Shown: positions 26,354-38,469, counted from the stretch's first letter. The stretch: 64,000 nucleotides of DNA from Paenibacillaceae bacterium (GCA_004134985.1 REGQ01000018.1:54051-118050), one strand, 5' to 3'. Notes: generated by a model from the letters alone, not told the origin. Program-made: numbers and translations.

Positions 26354-26998
26354 TCATTCGTAATGTTTCTTAAATTCGTTAGCAAGAGTGATCAGAGATT
26401 GCTGGAATTTCGTGCAGCCTTTCGGAAACAATACGCCGAGACCATGCGAATGTGTGAATTCAAAGCGGGGATGTTCTTTCAGTTCTTCCCATAAGCGGTA
26501 AACGCCAAAGCCCTCGTAATAAGCGTGAATATCATGCATCAGCACAATGCCGTTGTCTGCAAGTTTAGGGAGCCAGCTCCGGTAATCATGTGAAGAAGCC
26601 TCGTAGGAATGAAATCCGTCGATATGAAGCAGAGAGATTGAGCCATCTTCGAAATGATCCAGTGCATCATCAAAAGTGCCGCGCAGCAATGTAGCAGAAT
26701 CGCTGTAAAACGTATCTGTAATATTTTTTACATTTGTATAAACATGATCAGCGTAAAGGCCGGAATTGCCGTCCCCTTGCCAAGTATCAATCGCATAGCA
26801 GCGCGTGTTCAATTTTCCGTCTTTCACAGCTTCACAGAAACTGAAGAAGGACAGACCATAATAGGTTCCTAATTCAACGATTTTGTCTGGTTGCAAATTG
26901 CGAACCAGATCGTACGCGAAATAACGATGTCCGATCCACGCCGATTTTAATTCTGATGCATTGTAACTAAAGACTGGCTTATGGTAAATCCAGGACAT
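26354..26998 (-). CDS. Class I SAM-dependent methyltransferase (Methyltransf_24 type)
   Basis: Rossmann-fold protein of 214 aa: motif I KIVELGTYYGLSF, a YAIDTWQGD motif II region, LLRGTFDDAL, and LLHIDGFHSYEA followed by GIVLMHDIH, where the acidic residues and His suggest a metal-dependent O-methyltransferase. Related proteins modify sugars and often sit beside glycosyltransferases. TTG 27004 is possible, but ATG 26998 has GGGAGGG 8 bases upstream. It diverges from the collagen-like gene, so a role in modifying that protein's glycans is an attractive guess but only that. Confidence 0.7.
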   Translation of the reverse strand: MSWIYHKPVFSYNASELKSAWIGHRYFAYDLVRNLQPDKIVELGTYYGLSFFSFCEAVKDGKLNTRCYAIDTWQGDGNSGLYADHVYTNVKNITDTFYSDSATLLRGTFDDALDHFEDGSISLLHIDGFHSYEASSHDYRSWLPKLADNGIVLMHDIHAYYEGFGVYRLWEELKEHPRFEFTHSHGLGVLFPKGCTKFQQSLITLANEFKKHYE

Positions 26999-30945
<3,947 letters not shown>

Positions 30946-30953
30946 CGAAAGAG

Positions 30954-30989
30954 AGAGCCCCTTTTTCAAACAAGGGGCTCTTTTTTTTT
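30954..30989 (+). terminator. Terminator after the collagen-like gene
   Basis: AGAGCCCCTT (30954-30963) pairs with AAGGGGCTCT (30972-30981), followed by a run of eight further T. Confidence 0.92.
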
Positions 30990-31118
30990 GATAAAAATAT
31001 TATTCTTACATGTCTTGAGGTTAGGACAGATAGTACAAGAATATCGTTATTGGATTTGTAAAAGGGCGTATGCGCCGCGGCACGCACAATGCTAAATTAC
31101 TGATGAGTTGTTATACGC

Positions 31119-31162
31119 AGCCAGCCATACAGGCTGTGGTGTTAAAGCTTATTTGGCTGGCT
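31119..31162. repeat. Inverted repeat with 28-base loop
   Basis: AGCCAGCC (31119-31126) and GGCTGGCT (31155-31162) form an 8-bp stem just upstream of the four-palindrome array. There is no T-run and no adjacent gene; function unknown. Confidence 0.5.
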
Positions 31163-31204
31163 ATACTAGTTGAATGATTGAATTTCGCAAGAGAAGGGTG
31201 CGAA

Positions 31205-31382
31205 TGTTGTATTTCTTACAACAATCAAAAAGAATGGTCACGATAAATGTGGAATTGTTGTATAAACTACACGATTTTACCTGGATAATGTCATATCACT
31301 TAACAATTGTTGTATGATTTGCAACAACTTCACTAGAATCGTCTCCTACGTCTGGCTAAGTTGTACAAAATACAACTTAGCC
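31205..31382. repeat. Array of four phased inverted repeats, TGTTGTA-N5-TACAACA
   Basis: Four 19-bp dyads begin at 31205, 31256, 31308 and 31359, that is 51, 52 and 51 bases apart. Arms are perfect in the first and last (the last extends to a 12-bp stem at 31354-31382) and imperfect in the middle two (TACACGA and TGCAACA right arms). The 32-base spacers are unrelated. Spacing near five helical turns puts all sites on one face of DNA. The array ends 38 bases upstream of the znuA -35 element. The binding factor is unknown. The 30990-31419 stretch has no credible gene. Confidence 0.75.
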
Positions 31383-31419
31383 TCTATGGTACTCCTTTCG
31401 TTTGTGTCTGAAGAAAAGT

Positions 31420-31448
31420 TTGACAAACTGCAAGAAGGAATCTATACT
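31420..31448 (+). promoter_or_regulatory. Sigma-A promoter of znuA
   Basis: TTGACA (31420-31425) and TATACT (31443-31448) with 17-base spacing. Predicted start of transcription, about 31455, lies at the first Zur box. Confidence 0.8.
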
Positions 31449-31454
31449 TAAAAA

Positions 31455-31493
31455 CGTAATAATTACATATAAACAATAATCGTAATTATTACT
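31455..31493 (+). promoter_or_regulatory. Two tandem Zur boxes before znuA
   Basis: GTAATAATTAC at 31456-31466 and GTAATTATTAC at 31482-31492, both perfect palindromes preceded by CG or C as in the Zur consensus, 26 bases centre to centre, directly downstream of the promoter. Confidence 0.85.
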
Positions 31494-31521
31494 AACATAG
31501 AGAGTAGGGAGAAATTAACGA

Positions 31522-32637
31522 ATGAAGAACTTTCAAGCAAGTGAAGCGAAGCAGTTGCGTAGTTTGAGAGAGCGGTATATGAGAAATGGAATGCAGAAAA
31601 TAGCGGTACTTTTCGCAGTCCTGGCTCTGGTTCTTTCCGCATGCGGCGCGAATAATAATACAAGAACGAATAGTGCGGTCAGCAGTGAAAATGGAAGTTC
31701 AACATCGGCTGATAAGGAGACTGCATCTGATGGAAAGAAGTTGAAGATTGTAACGACAATCTATCCTATGTTGGAATTTAGCCGCCAAGTCGCTGGCGAC
31801 TATGCTGATGTTGTTGGATTAATTCCAGCGGGAACTGAACCTCACGACTGGGAGCCGAGCCCCAAAGATATTGCGCAAATTAAAGAAGCTGACGTCTTTA
31901 TCTATAATGGAATTGTGGAAGAGTGGGTGGAGAAGGCGCTTGATAGTGCAAAAAATGACCGACGTGTAGTGGTTGAAGCGAGCCGTAATCTTGAACTAAT
32001 GGAAGGTAACGCACACTCACATGATCATGATGGTGAAGATCATGACCACGATCATGGAAGTGAAGACCACGACCATGGAAGCGAAGATCATGACCATGAA
32101 AGTGATGATCACGGCCTCGATCCCCATGTATGGTTAAGTCCATTGCTTGCGCAAAAACAGGTTGAAGCGATTCAAATTGCGCTGGAGACAGCAGATCCAG
32201 CCAATGCAGAGCATTTCAAAGAAAATGCCGGTGCATACATTGCTAAACTTCAACAATTGGATCAAACGTTCATTGCCGGATTAAAAGATGTTAAAAACAA
32301 AACATTCGTTACTCAACACGCAGCCTTTGGCTATTTGGCCAAACAATATGGACTTAAGCAGATTTCGATTTCCGGCATATCTCCCGATCAGGAGCCTTCA
32401 CCGGCCAAGATGGCAGAGATTGTTAAACTTGCTAAAGACAATAATATATCTACAATATTTTTTGAAACATTGGTTGATCCCAAGGTAGCGCAGACGATTG
32501 CTAACGAAATTGGTGCAAGAACAGACATATTGAATCCTCTTGAAGGATTGACGGCGGAGGAGCAGCAGAAGAATCTTGACTATATCAGTGTTATGAGAAA
32601 TAATCTGGATGCACTCCAAAAAGCCCTAAATGAATAG
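31522..32637 (+). CDS. znuA: Zinc-binding ABC transporter lipoprotein
   Basis: Cluster A-I metal-binding protein (TroA fold), up to 371 aa. The lipobox is LSAC. Metal ligands typical of ZnuA/AdcA are visible: H in GTEPHDWEPS, H in GLDPHVWLSP, H in TQHAAFGYLA and an acidic LVDPKVAQ region. A His/Asp-rich loop (DHDHDHGSEDHDHGSEDH) marks zinc specificity. ATG 31522 has an AGGGAG SD but gives a 19-residue extension ahead of the MRNGMQK signal start; ATG 31579 or 31591 are alternatives. Two Zur boxes upstream. It should feed ZnuBC, encoded 30 kb away. Confidence 0.9.
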   Translation: MKNFQASEAKQLRSLRERYMRNGMQKIAVLFAVLALVLSACGANNNTRTNSAVSSENGSSTSADKETASDGKKLKIVTTIYPMLEFSRQVAGDYADVVGLIPAGTEPHDWEPSPKDIAQIKEADVFIYNGIVEEWVEKALDSAKNDRRVVVEASRNLELMEGNAHSHDHDGEDHDHDHGSEDHDHGSEDHDHESDDHGLDPHVWLSPLLAQKQVEAIQIALETADPANAEHFKENAGAYIAKLQQLDQTFIAGLKDVKNKTFVTQHAAFGYLAKQYGLKQISISGISPDQEPSPAKMAEIVKLAKDNNISTIFFETLVDPKVAQTIANEIGARTDILNPLEGLTAEEQQKNLDYISVMRNNLDALQKALNE

Positions 32638-32665
32638 TTATTAATATAAATCATAGATGTAATAA

Positions 32666-32704
32666 AAAACCGTCCGGCATAGTATTGCTGCTGACGGTTT
32701 TTTT
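32666..32704 (+). terminator. Terminator after znuA
   Basis: AAAACCGTC (32666-32674) pairs with GACGGTTTT (32693-32701), followed by further T. The A-rich left flank also allows use from the opposite strand. Confidence 0.85.
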
Positions 32705-32740
32705 GGTATGAGTGAGCAGGGAAGAAGCTCACTTCGCAAA

Positions 32741-32950
32741 CTACAGATAAAGATAAGCTAGCAAAGCCAGTACGCAAAGCAGGCCCGCCGCAAAGTAAAT
32801 GATCGTTAGGCGGCTCCAATTGCCGCTTGTCCGCTGCTCGTATTGCGGGTTTCCTTCTTTATTTGATTTGGAATTCCCGACAGCAATTGTACCCACTACC
32901 GCAACCAGCATAATAATAAAGACGAGGACATAAAAAAACAAATCTGACAA
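32741..32950 (-). CDS. Small two-TM hypothetical membrane protein
   Basis: Protein of 69 aa: hydrophobic segment (about 5-24), a polar stretch of some 25 residues (SKSNKEGNPQYEQRTSGNWS), then a second hydrophobic segment ending in YLYL. TTG start preceded by GGGGTGA at suitable distance. Two clean TM helices around a polar loop argue that it is real. No family recognised. Confidence 0.5.
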   Translation of the reverse strand: MSDLFFYVLVFIIMLVAVVGTIAVGNSKSNKEGNPQYEQRTSGNWSRLTIIYFAAGLLCVLALLAYLYL

Positions 32951-33063
32951 ACCGTATCACCCCAGACATTATTTCCGTTTATCTTATATCATATAAGCAA
33001 CTGGATGGGATGAAACCATCCAATCTGCAGGTTTTTGAGCCATCCGTTTATTAGGACCTTTCA

Positions 33064-33092
33064 TTGACAATTTACGCCACAAAATATATAAT
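33064..33092 (+). promoter_or_regulatory. Sigma-A promoter of the MFS gene
   Basis: TTGACA (33064-33069) and TATAAT (33087-33092), 17 bases apart: consensus at both hexamers. It produces a leader of about 115 bases. Confidence 0.8.
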
Positions 33093-33140
33093 CATTTTAA
33101 ATTGTATTAAGCATATAGGAATTATTTTATATAAGGACTA

Positions 33141-33187
33141 CCGGACGTCCGGGGACTGTTGCGTGAGCGCTGTCTTCGGGCTTTTTA
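33141..33187 (+). promoter_or_regulatory. Candidate transcription attenuator in the MFS gene leader
   Basis: CCGGGGAC (33149-33156) pairs, with two G-U, with GTCTTCGG (33172-33179), then GCTTTTT: an intrinsic terminator 15 bases before the SD. The palindrome CCGGACGTCCGG (33141-33152) shares bases with its 5' arm, so the two folds exclude each other. A 16-codon frame (TTG 33159 to TGA 33209) with GGGGA upstream runs across the terminator and could be a leader peptide. Confidence 0.5.
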
Positions 33188-33212
33188 TCGTTCTAGGAGG
33201 CATACATGAGAA

Positions 33213-34379
33213 GTGAAACGACTGTATCTGATTATAGCTATTGCTTTTATGTTTCATCTAATGATGGGCATCACTCGGCCATTTATAAGTTTGTTTGCAG
33301 CCGAATTAGGCGCTGACACGTTTGAAATAGGGATGCTTGCATCCACTTATGCACTGCTGCCGCTTATATTGGCGATACCGATCGGGAAGGCGGCAGACCG
33401 TCTGAGTGACCGTCTGCCGATACTGCTGGGCATTACGGCGGCATCAGCAGGCATTGCTATCCCTTATTTATTCCCGTATTTGGCCTCATTATATGTTTCA
33501 CAGGCTTTGGTAGGTATTTCCCTTATCGCTGTCATGATTACTTTGCAGAAAGTAATCGGCCACATGTCGGTTTCAGCTAATCGGGACCAGCATTTCGGGT
33601 GGTTAACCGTTTCAGTTGCTTTATCAGGAGTAGCAGGTCCGATCGTGGGCGGCATGTTGGTACAGTATTACTCCTATGGCACTGCCTTCGCTGCAGCAGC
33701 GGCCTCCGGACTGCTGCCGTTCCTGTTGTCCTTTGCATTGCCGGTCCGTTCACGCAGTGAGATTCATCCGAGGGAGCAGGAAAAGACGGATTCAGCGCTG
33801 TCATTGCTGAGAATACCGATGCTGCGCAAAGCGCTGGCTACAAGCGCGCTTGTTTTGTATTCACGGGATGTTTACATAGCTTATTTTCCGCTATTCGCGA
33901 GTCAATTTGGCATGTCAGTCTCAACCATTGGTTGGATTATTGGCGTGCAGGCTTTAATGATGGTGATCGTGCGATTGTTTTTATCCCGGTTAACCGCCAA
34001 GTTCGGTCGCGAAATCGTACTCTGGGGCTCGATCGCACTGGCGGGCTGTGCCTTTCTGCTTGTCCCGCTTTCCCATGAAATCGTATTATGCGGGTTCGTA
34101 AGTGCTCTTATGGGGGCTGGACTTGGCTGCGGGCAGCCGCTGTCGATGACGACGACTTATAATGCGTCACCACCGCACCGAACCGGCGAAGTGTTGGGTC
34201 TTCGCTTGGCGTTTAACCGGCTGACGCAGATGATTGCGCCGCTTTTCTTTGGACTTGTCGGCGCCTGGGCAGGGATTGTAGCTGTCTTCTATGTGAGCGG
34301 GACGTTTCTGATTGGCGGCGCAATGTTCGCGGCATTGCCTGACGACGCCGCCAAGAAAAAGCGTGCAGAAAAGGCATAG
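33213..34379 (+). CDS. MFS transporter, 12-TM
   Basis: Major facilitator of 388 aa with about 12 TM segments and the loop 2-3 motif GKAADRLSDRLP (motif A). It is likely a proton-driven efflux pump; the substrate is unknown. The only in-frame early start is GTG 33213, 12 bases after AGGAGG, longer than usual; an ATG at 33206 has ideal spacing but is in another frame with a 37-codon ORF. Either initiation is relaxed, a leader peptide is translated, or there is a frame error. Promoter and attenuator-like leader lie upstream. Confidence 0.8.
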   Translation: MKRLYLIIAIAFMFHLMMGITRPFISLFAAELGADTFEIGMLASTYALLPLILAIPIGKAADRLSDRLPILLGITAASAGIAIPYLFPYLASLYVSQALVGISLIAVMITLQKVIGHMSVSANRDQHFGWLTVSVALSGVAGPIVGGMLVQYYSYGTAFAAAAASGLLPFLLSFALPVRSRSEIHPREQEKTDSALSLLRIPMLRKALATSALVLYSRDVYIAYFPLFASQFGMSVSTIGWIIGVQALMMVIVRLFLSRLTAKFGREIVLWGSIALAGCAFLLVPLSHEIVLCGFVSALMGAGLGCGQPLSMTTTYNASPPHRTGEVLGLRLAFNRLTQMIAPLFFGLVGAWAGIVAVFYVSGTFLIGGAMFAALPDDAAKKKRAEKA

Positions 34380-34391
34380 TGAAGGACAGTA

Positions 34392-35108
34392 CTAATGATG
34401 AATGGGATAAAGCGACGCTGCAGGAGGGGTCTGGGCGAAGAGCAGTTCATGCTTTTCATTAATAGACACGAAAAAAAGCTCCTCCTGACGAACCCCTCTT
34501 ATGTGCAGTTGCCCTTCTAGCCAATCTGAGGAAATGCGAAGGAAGGACAAGGTTTCTGGAACCACTGCTCCTTCAATAATAACAGGTAAAGAAAAGGATG
34601 GCATATCTTTCTCCAGTTTAAGGTCTTCTCGTGTGACCGTTTGGCTCCCCGGTTTTTTCATTATTGTCAGTCTCCCGTTAGCTTCTACAATTGCTGTTTC
34701 CACTTCTTCAATATCGAATACGTCCTTTTCACGCAGCATTTGCAATATATTATCAATGGAATAGTTAATTTTCTTCATATTCTTCTTGATTAAATTTCCT
34801 TGATGAATAACGATAGTAGGTTCAAACGAAATTAATTTGCCAAATCGTCGGAATCGAATTGCAGCGTAACTTACTGTACGCTGAAGCAAGCCGATGAAGA
34901 CAATCGCCGCCGCCGTAGGAATATGATCCACCTCAGGTTCAGCGATGTCGGCACCAAAGATTGAGCCTAGCGACAGGATTACCAGATAGTCAAACACCGG
35001 CAATTCCCCGACAGAACGTTTGCCCATAAACAGCGCCACCAGAAGAAGAAGCGGTAAGATGCTCACGATACGGCCATAGACATGCAGGATGTCCTGAAGA
35101 GTTTCCAT
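34392..35108 (-). CDS. DUF421 (YetF/YdfR-like) membrane protein
   Basis: Protein of 238 aa: three N-terminal TM segments (MGKRSVGELPVFDYLV between the first two), then a cytoplasmic DUF421 domain with PTIVIHQGNLIKKNMKKIN and a VETAIVEANGRLTIMKK segment characteristic of YetF-type proteins. Function is unknown, though relatives are linked to the spore or general stress. ATG preceded by GGGGG. It converges with the MFS gene, only 12 bases apart. Confidence 0.8.
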   Translation of the reverse strand: METLQDILHVYGRIVSILPLLLLVALFMGKRSVGELPVFDYLVILSLGSIFGADIAEPEVDHIPTAAAIVFIGLLQRTVSYAAIRFRRFGKLISFEPTIVIHQGNLIKKNMKKINYSIDNILQMLREKDVFDIEEVETAIVEANGRLTIMKKPGSQTVTREDLKLEKDMPSFSLPVIIEGAVVPETLSFLRISSDWLEGQLHIRGVRQEELFFVSINEKHELLFAQTPPAASLYPIHH

Positions 35109-35291
35109 AAGTACCCCCTGTTCAAAGCAAACGCAAAAAAGTGATCTTGTTAGTATGTTTACATTTCAGGGAAGTATACGATCGCTGCTGGATAGAAACA
35201 TAGATCTTTACTATAATTTTTAAATCACTGTCTGGCTAACTTTGTTGCAGAATGATTATCCACGTCGATAGTGTGACAGATGTCTGCAATT

Positions 35292-35340
35292 AAAAGGGGA
35301 TGTCCTCTCCGTCATTAATATGACTTGGGAGGCACCCCCT
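35292..35340 (-). terminator. Terminator after the DHA2 transporter gene
   Basis: Read on the minus strand, AGGGGGTGCC...GACATCCCCT form an imperfect long stem with an inner ATGAC/GTCAT pairing, followed by TTTTAATT. It lies about 37 bases after the stop of the MFS gene. Confidence 0.65.
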
Positions 35341-35376
35341 AATTTATTTATATGAGAATTAAAGCATCAGTGCCGA

Positions 35377-36849
35377 CTATTTGGCCTCTTTGACGATTAC
35401 CCTTCGAATGAAAAGGGAAATGACAAACGCTGCGATGGCTGTCACCAAGCCGAAGATAAACGCATTTTGAACGCCAGAAGTCATGGCGATCGGCAAATTT
35501 TGACGATAGATCTCGTCCATTACCTCGGGATTGACCCCAAGTTCAATGAATTTGCGAGTTTGGCCAGCAGACAAAATACTAACAGCGAGCGCAGTGCCGA
35601 TTGCACCGGCAACTTGCTGCAGTGTATTGATAATAGCTGTTCCATCCGGATACAATTCACGGGGAAGCTGGTTCAGACCATTTGTTTGTGCAGGCATCAT
35701 TACCATCGAAATACCGATCATCAAGCAGGTATACAATGCAATGATAAAAGCGGATGTGGAAACAAGCGTAATACCGCTTAAAAACCACAAGGTAGCCGCA
35801 ATAATGAGCAGCCCCGGAATAACGAGCCAACGGGGACCATACTTATCGAACAGTTTCCCCATAACCGGCGACAGAATCCCGTTCACTATGCCACCCGGCA
35901 GCAATAGCAATCCCGCTGCCAGCGCTGTCTTGCCAAGACCCATCTGAAGATACATCGGCAGTACAAGCACAGAGGACAACAGCACCATCATTACGATAAA
36001 CAGCATGATAACGGCCAAAGTGAACATCGGGTATTTAAAGGCACGCAAGTCCATCATGGGTTTGTCCATGGTCAGCTGCCGCCATGCGAACAAAAGCAGC
36101 GCAACACCACCGGCAATCAGCGTCGCGATGACGACAGGACTGCCCCAGCCTTCCGATTCGCCGGCTTTACTAAAGCCGAATACAATTCCGCCAAATCCAA
36201 CGCTTGAGAGCAGGATGGACAGAATATCAATTTTTGGTCTGGTCACCGTCGAGACGTTGCGCAGAAATGCTGCGCCGAACAGCAAAGCGATAATCAGCAC
36301 GGCTAGCGAAATCCAGAAAATCCAGTGCCAGGACAAGTGCTGAATCAGATAGCCGGCAATTGTCGGTCCAATCGCAGGCGCGAACATGATGACAAGTCCC
36401 ATCATTCCCATAGCGGCACCGCGTTTGGCCGGCGGGAAAATAATCAGGATCGTATTAAACATAAGCGGAAGCAGCAAGCCTGTTCCAGCAGCCTGGAAAA
36501 TACGTGCCGTTAGCAATATTTCAAAATTAGGTGCAATCGCGGCGATCAACGAGCCGGCGATGGAAAGACTGACTGAGGCGATAAAAAGCTGTCTTGTTGT
36601 AAACCATTTAAGCAAAACGGCAGATATAGGGACAAGGATGCCTAGGACAAGCAGGTAACCTGTTGTAAGCCATTGGATCGTCGTCTGACTTACACTGAAC
36701 TCGCTCATAAGTTGTGCCAGTGCAATATTAAGCGCTGTTTCCCCGAACATTCCGATAAAGCCGCACAGCAGCAATGAAGTAACGATGGGGGCAATCTTGT
36801 AGTCAACTTTTGGCTGTTGACTATCATTTATGGGTACTGATGCTTCCAC
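35377..36849 (-). CDS. DHA2-family (EmrB/LmrB-like) 14-TM drug exporter
   Basis: MFS exporter of 490 aa with about 14 TM segments and DHA2 motifs (LAQLMSEFSVSQTTIQWLTT near TM1-2; RIFQAAGTGLLLP in TM4). GTG start with AGGAGG 9 bases upstream, inside the end of the TetR gene, one base after its stop; the two are cotranscribed. The pairing with an LmrA/YxaF-type regulator resembles the Bacillus lmrAB operon (lincomycin export), but substrate is unknown. Confidence 0.85.
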   Translation of the reverse strand: MEASVPINDSQQPKVDYKIAPIVTSLLLCGFIGMFGETALNIALAQLMSEFSVSQTTIQWLTTGYLLVLGILVPISAVLLKWFTTRQLFIASVSLSIAGSLIAAIAPNFEILLTARIFQAAGTGLLLPLMFNTILIIFPPAKRGAAMGMMGLVIMFAPAIGPTIAGYLIQHLSWHWIFWISLAVLIIALLFGAAFLRNVSTVTRPKIDILSILLSSVGFGGIVFGFSKAGESEGWGSPVVIATLIAGGVALLLFAWRQLTMDKPMMDLRAFKYPMFTLAVIMLFIVMMVLLSSVLVLPMYLQMGLGKTALAAGLLLLPGGIVNGILSPVMGKLFDKYGPRWLVIPGLLIIAATLWFLSGITLVSTSAFIIALYTCLMIGISMVMMPAQTNGLNQLPRELYPDGTAIINTLQQVAGAIGTALAVSILSAGQTRKFIELGVNPEVMDEIYRQNLPIAMTSGVQNAFIFGLVTAIAAFVISLFIRRVIVKEAK

Positions 36850-36850
36850 T

Positions 36851-37447
36851 TTATTGTTCCTCCTGAGAATTCATGATGACATATTTAATAAAATCCAGAT
36901 GTTTCGATACGGTGAGCAAGGGCAGTTTGTTTTGGAACGTCGATGCAAGAATATTAGATCCTTCAAGAAGGGAAATAACGAGCAGAGCAATTTCCTCTGC
37001 GTGTTGTGGTGTTACGCCGTCTGCATCCAATTGTTCAGCGATAACAGCGCGCCAGTTGGAAAACACCTCCACGCTGGCGTCCCGCAGCTTTTCACTAATG
37101 CAGGAAGTCTCAGCAGCAACCCAGAAGCTGAAGGGGGTAAAGCCGGAAAATCTCACTTTCTCTCCGTAAGCAATCATTTCATCGATAAACAGCCGCATAC
37201 CGCCCTCGAAGCTTCCTGCTTGTTTAAAGCAGGAGCGCATTTTTAAGGAAATGAATTGATTGGCGTTGAGAATGCATTCGAATGCAATCTGTTCCTTTCC
37301 CTCAGGAAAATAATAATATACGGAACCCTTGGGACATTCGCTCTCCTTAATAACCTGACTAATTCCCGTGGCATGGTATCCTTGGGAGAAGAAAAGACGC
37401 GCAGCTGCATCCAGTATGCTGTCCCGCGAATTTGGCTTCTCGGACAT
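36851..37447 (-). CDS. TetR-family repressor, LmrA/YxaF-like
   Basis: Repressor of 198 aa. N-terminal HTH (ILDAAARLFFSQGYHATGIS then SECPKGSVYYYFPEGKEQI) is a close match to the LmrA/YxaF(QdoR) subgroup, and the all-helical C-terminal domain binds ligand. First gene of a two-gene operon with the exporter. A partly palindromic site just upstream at 37503-37520 is a likely autoregulatory operator. Confidence 0.87.
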   Translation of the reverse strand: MSEKPNSRDSILDAAARLFFSQGYHATGISQVIKESECPKGSVYYYFPEGKEQIAFECILNANQFISLKMRSCFKQAGSFEGGMRLFIDEMIAYGEKVRFSGFTPFSFWVAAETSCISEKLRDASVEVFSNWRAVIAEQLDADGVTPQHAEEIALLVISLLEGSNILASTFQNKLPLLTVSKHLDFIKYVIMNSQEEQ

Positions 37448-37502
37448 AGCGTCACCCTCTCTATTATATTGCTGCAGCAGTTGCGTTAAGTTAAATCATA
37501 TT

Positions 37503-37520
37503 TATAACGAACGGTCTATA
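37503..37520. promoter_or_regulatory. Candidate LmrA-type operator
   Basis: Minus strand reads TATAGACCGTTCGTTATA, close to the ATAGACCG-TCTAT pattern I recall for Bacillus LmrA/YxaF boxes. It lies 56 bases upstream of the TetR start codon. Confidence 0.5.
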
Positions 37521-37545
37521 TAATAAAACATAAAGCAGTTGGCTG

Positions 37546-37722
37546 TCAATACTCTAGAGCGGCTTTCCGATCCCTTATGCCGGCGATATTCGCTACGTTT
37601 GAGCCTTCTATAAAAAGCACAGCGTGCACACGCTTCATTTCATTGATCAGCGCGTCCCGAGTGAGCCATTCTTGCAAAGGGGAGATGGCTTTATTGTCTT
37701 CCCCCTGCGCGAGCTTCGTCAC
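37546..37722 (-). CDS. Candidate small protein, unknown
   Basis: A 58-aa frame starts at GTG 37722 (AGG about eight bases upstream) and ends at TGA 37546. The peptide is soluble, charged and protein-like (SPLQEWLTRDALINEMKRVH, then FIEGSNVANIAGIRDRKAAL). An in-frame stop lies just upstream at the edge of the minisatellite. It could be a true small gene or the remnant of a longer one cut by the repeats. No family recognised. Confidence 0.4.
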   Translation of the reverse strand: MTKLAQGEDNKAISPLQEWLTRDALINEMKRVHAVLFIEGSNVANIAGIRDRKAALEY

Positions 37723-37740
37723 ACTGCATGCCTGTTAATC

Positions 37741-38019
37741 TGTATGATTTTTCATTTAGGATAGTCGAAATGATCGCCGAATGATCCATTGTGTATGATT
37801 TTTCATATAGAATAGTTGAAATGATCGCTGAATGATCCATTGTATATGATTTTTCATATAGAATAGTTGAAATGATCGCTGAATGATCCATTGTATATGA
37901 TTTTTCATACAGAATCGTCGAAATGATCGCCGAATGATCCATTGTGTATGATTTTTCATATAGAATAGTTGAAATGATCACTGAATGACCAATTCTATAT
38001 GATTTTTCATATACAATCG
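37741..38019. repeat. 51-bp minisatellite, five full copies plus part of a sixth
   Basis: Copies start at 37741, 37792, 37843, 37894 and 37945, with a partial one at 37996. The unit begins T(G/A)TATGATTTTTCAT and contains a direct repeat of ATGATC. Since 51 is divisible by three, an open frame of 112 codons crosses it on the minus strand, but this is a by-product of the repeat. Copy-to-copy differences are few, so expansion is fairly recent. Confidence 0.9.
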
Positions 38020-38052
38020 AAAGAATCAAATTACCCTCCGAGGTGCTGCTGA

Positions 38053-38262
38053 CTCTTACTGGTTTCCTGCTCCCTTTATCGCCCCAATCGTAACCCTATT
38101 GAAGAGCGATGGAAACGGCTCAAGTCTAATGTGATTAGCAATGTGTTTTATCATCCTTTTTATCATCCCGTCGCCGAAATCCGCAACAGTGTTCAGCAGA
38201 TTATGGATCAGATCATGAAATCGCCCTTGTCGATCATCGATCGTCTTTGTGTCAAGTGCTAA
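38053..38262 (+). pseudogene. IS630-family transposase remnant (C-terminal part)
   Basis: A 69-codon stretch with no start encodes NRNPIEERWKRLKSNVISNV, the segment with the third catalytic acid (E of NPIE) of the IS630/Tc1 DDE transposases, and then a typical C-terminal tail. Upstream coding sequence and both other catalytic residues are missing. FYHPFYHP reflects a small internal duplication. It lies directly beside the minisatellite. The 38263-38448 stretch up to rodA shows nothing further. Confidence 0.75.
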
Positions 38263-38469
38263 TCAGGCGGTTCATTCGTTCAGCTTGTATAGATTAACGG
38301 ATTGAGCGGATTGTAAACGACATTAAATGTCTCTATAATAAAACCTTGTGAACAAAATGCCAGGTTGCTGCAAGCGGTGTAACCGAGCACTGGGGCAAAG
38401 GCTTGCAGACCGACTGTTTATATGGGAGAATTGATATATATATAATGAATGAAGACATGGGGTTACAGG

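Noticed and set aside
31205..31377. GlnR/TnrA sites
   Set aside because: The consensus TGTNAN7TNACA needs a 17-base frame with A at position 5; these dyads have TGTA-N5-TACA at 13 bases instead.
31205..31382. CRISPR array
   Set aside because: Repeats are short dyads that diverge in the middle copies, only four are present, and no cas gene is in the window.
37741..38019. CRISPR array
   Set aside because: The copies are contiguous without unique spacers, so this is a tandem minisatellite.
37691..38029. A 112-aa minus-strand ORF of 17-aa repeats
   Set aside because: It exists because the 51-bp minisatellite unit is divisible by three and lacks stops; it begins in the IS remnant border and has no SD.
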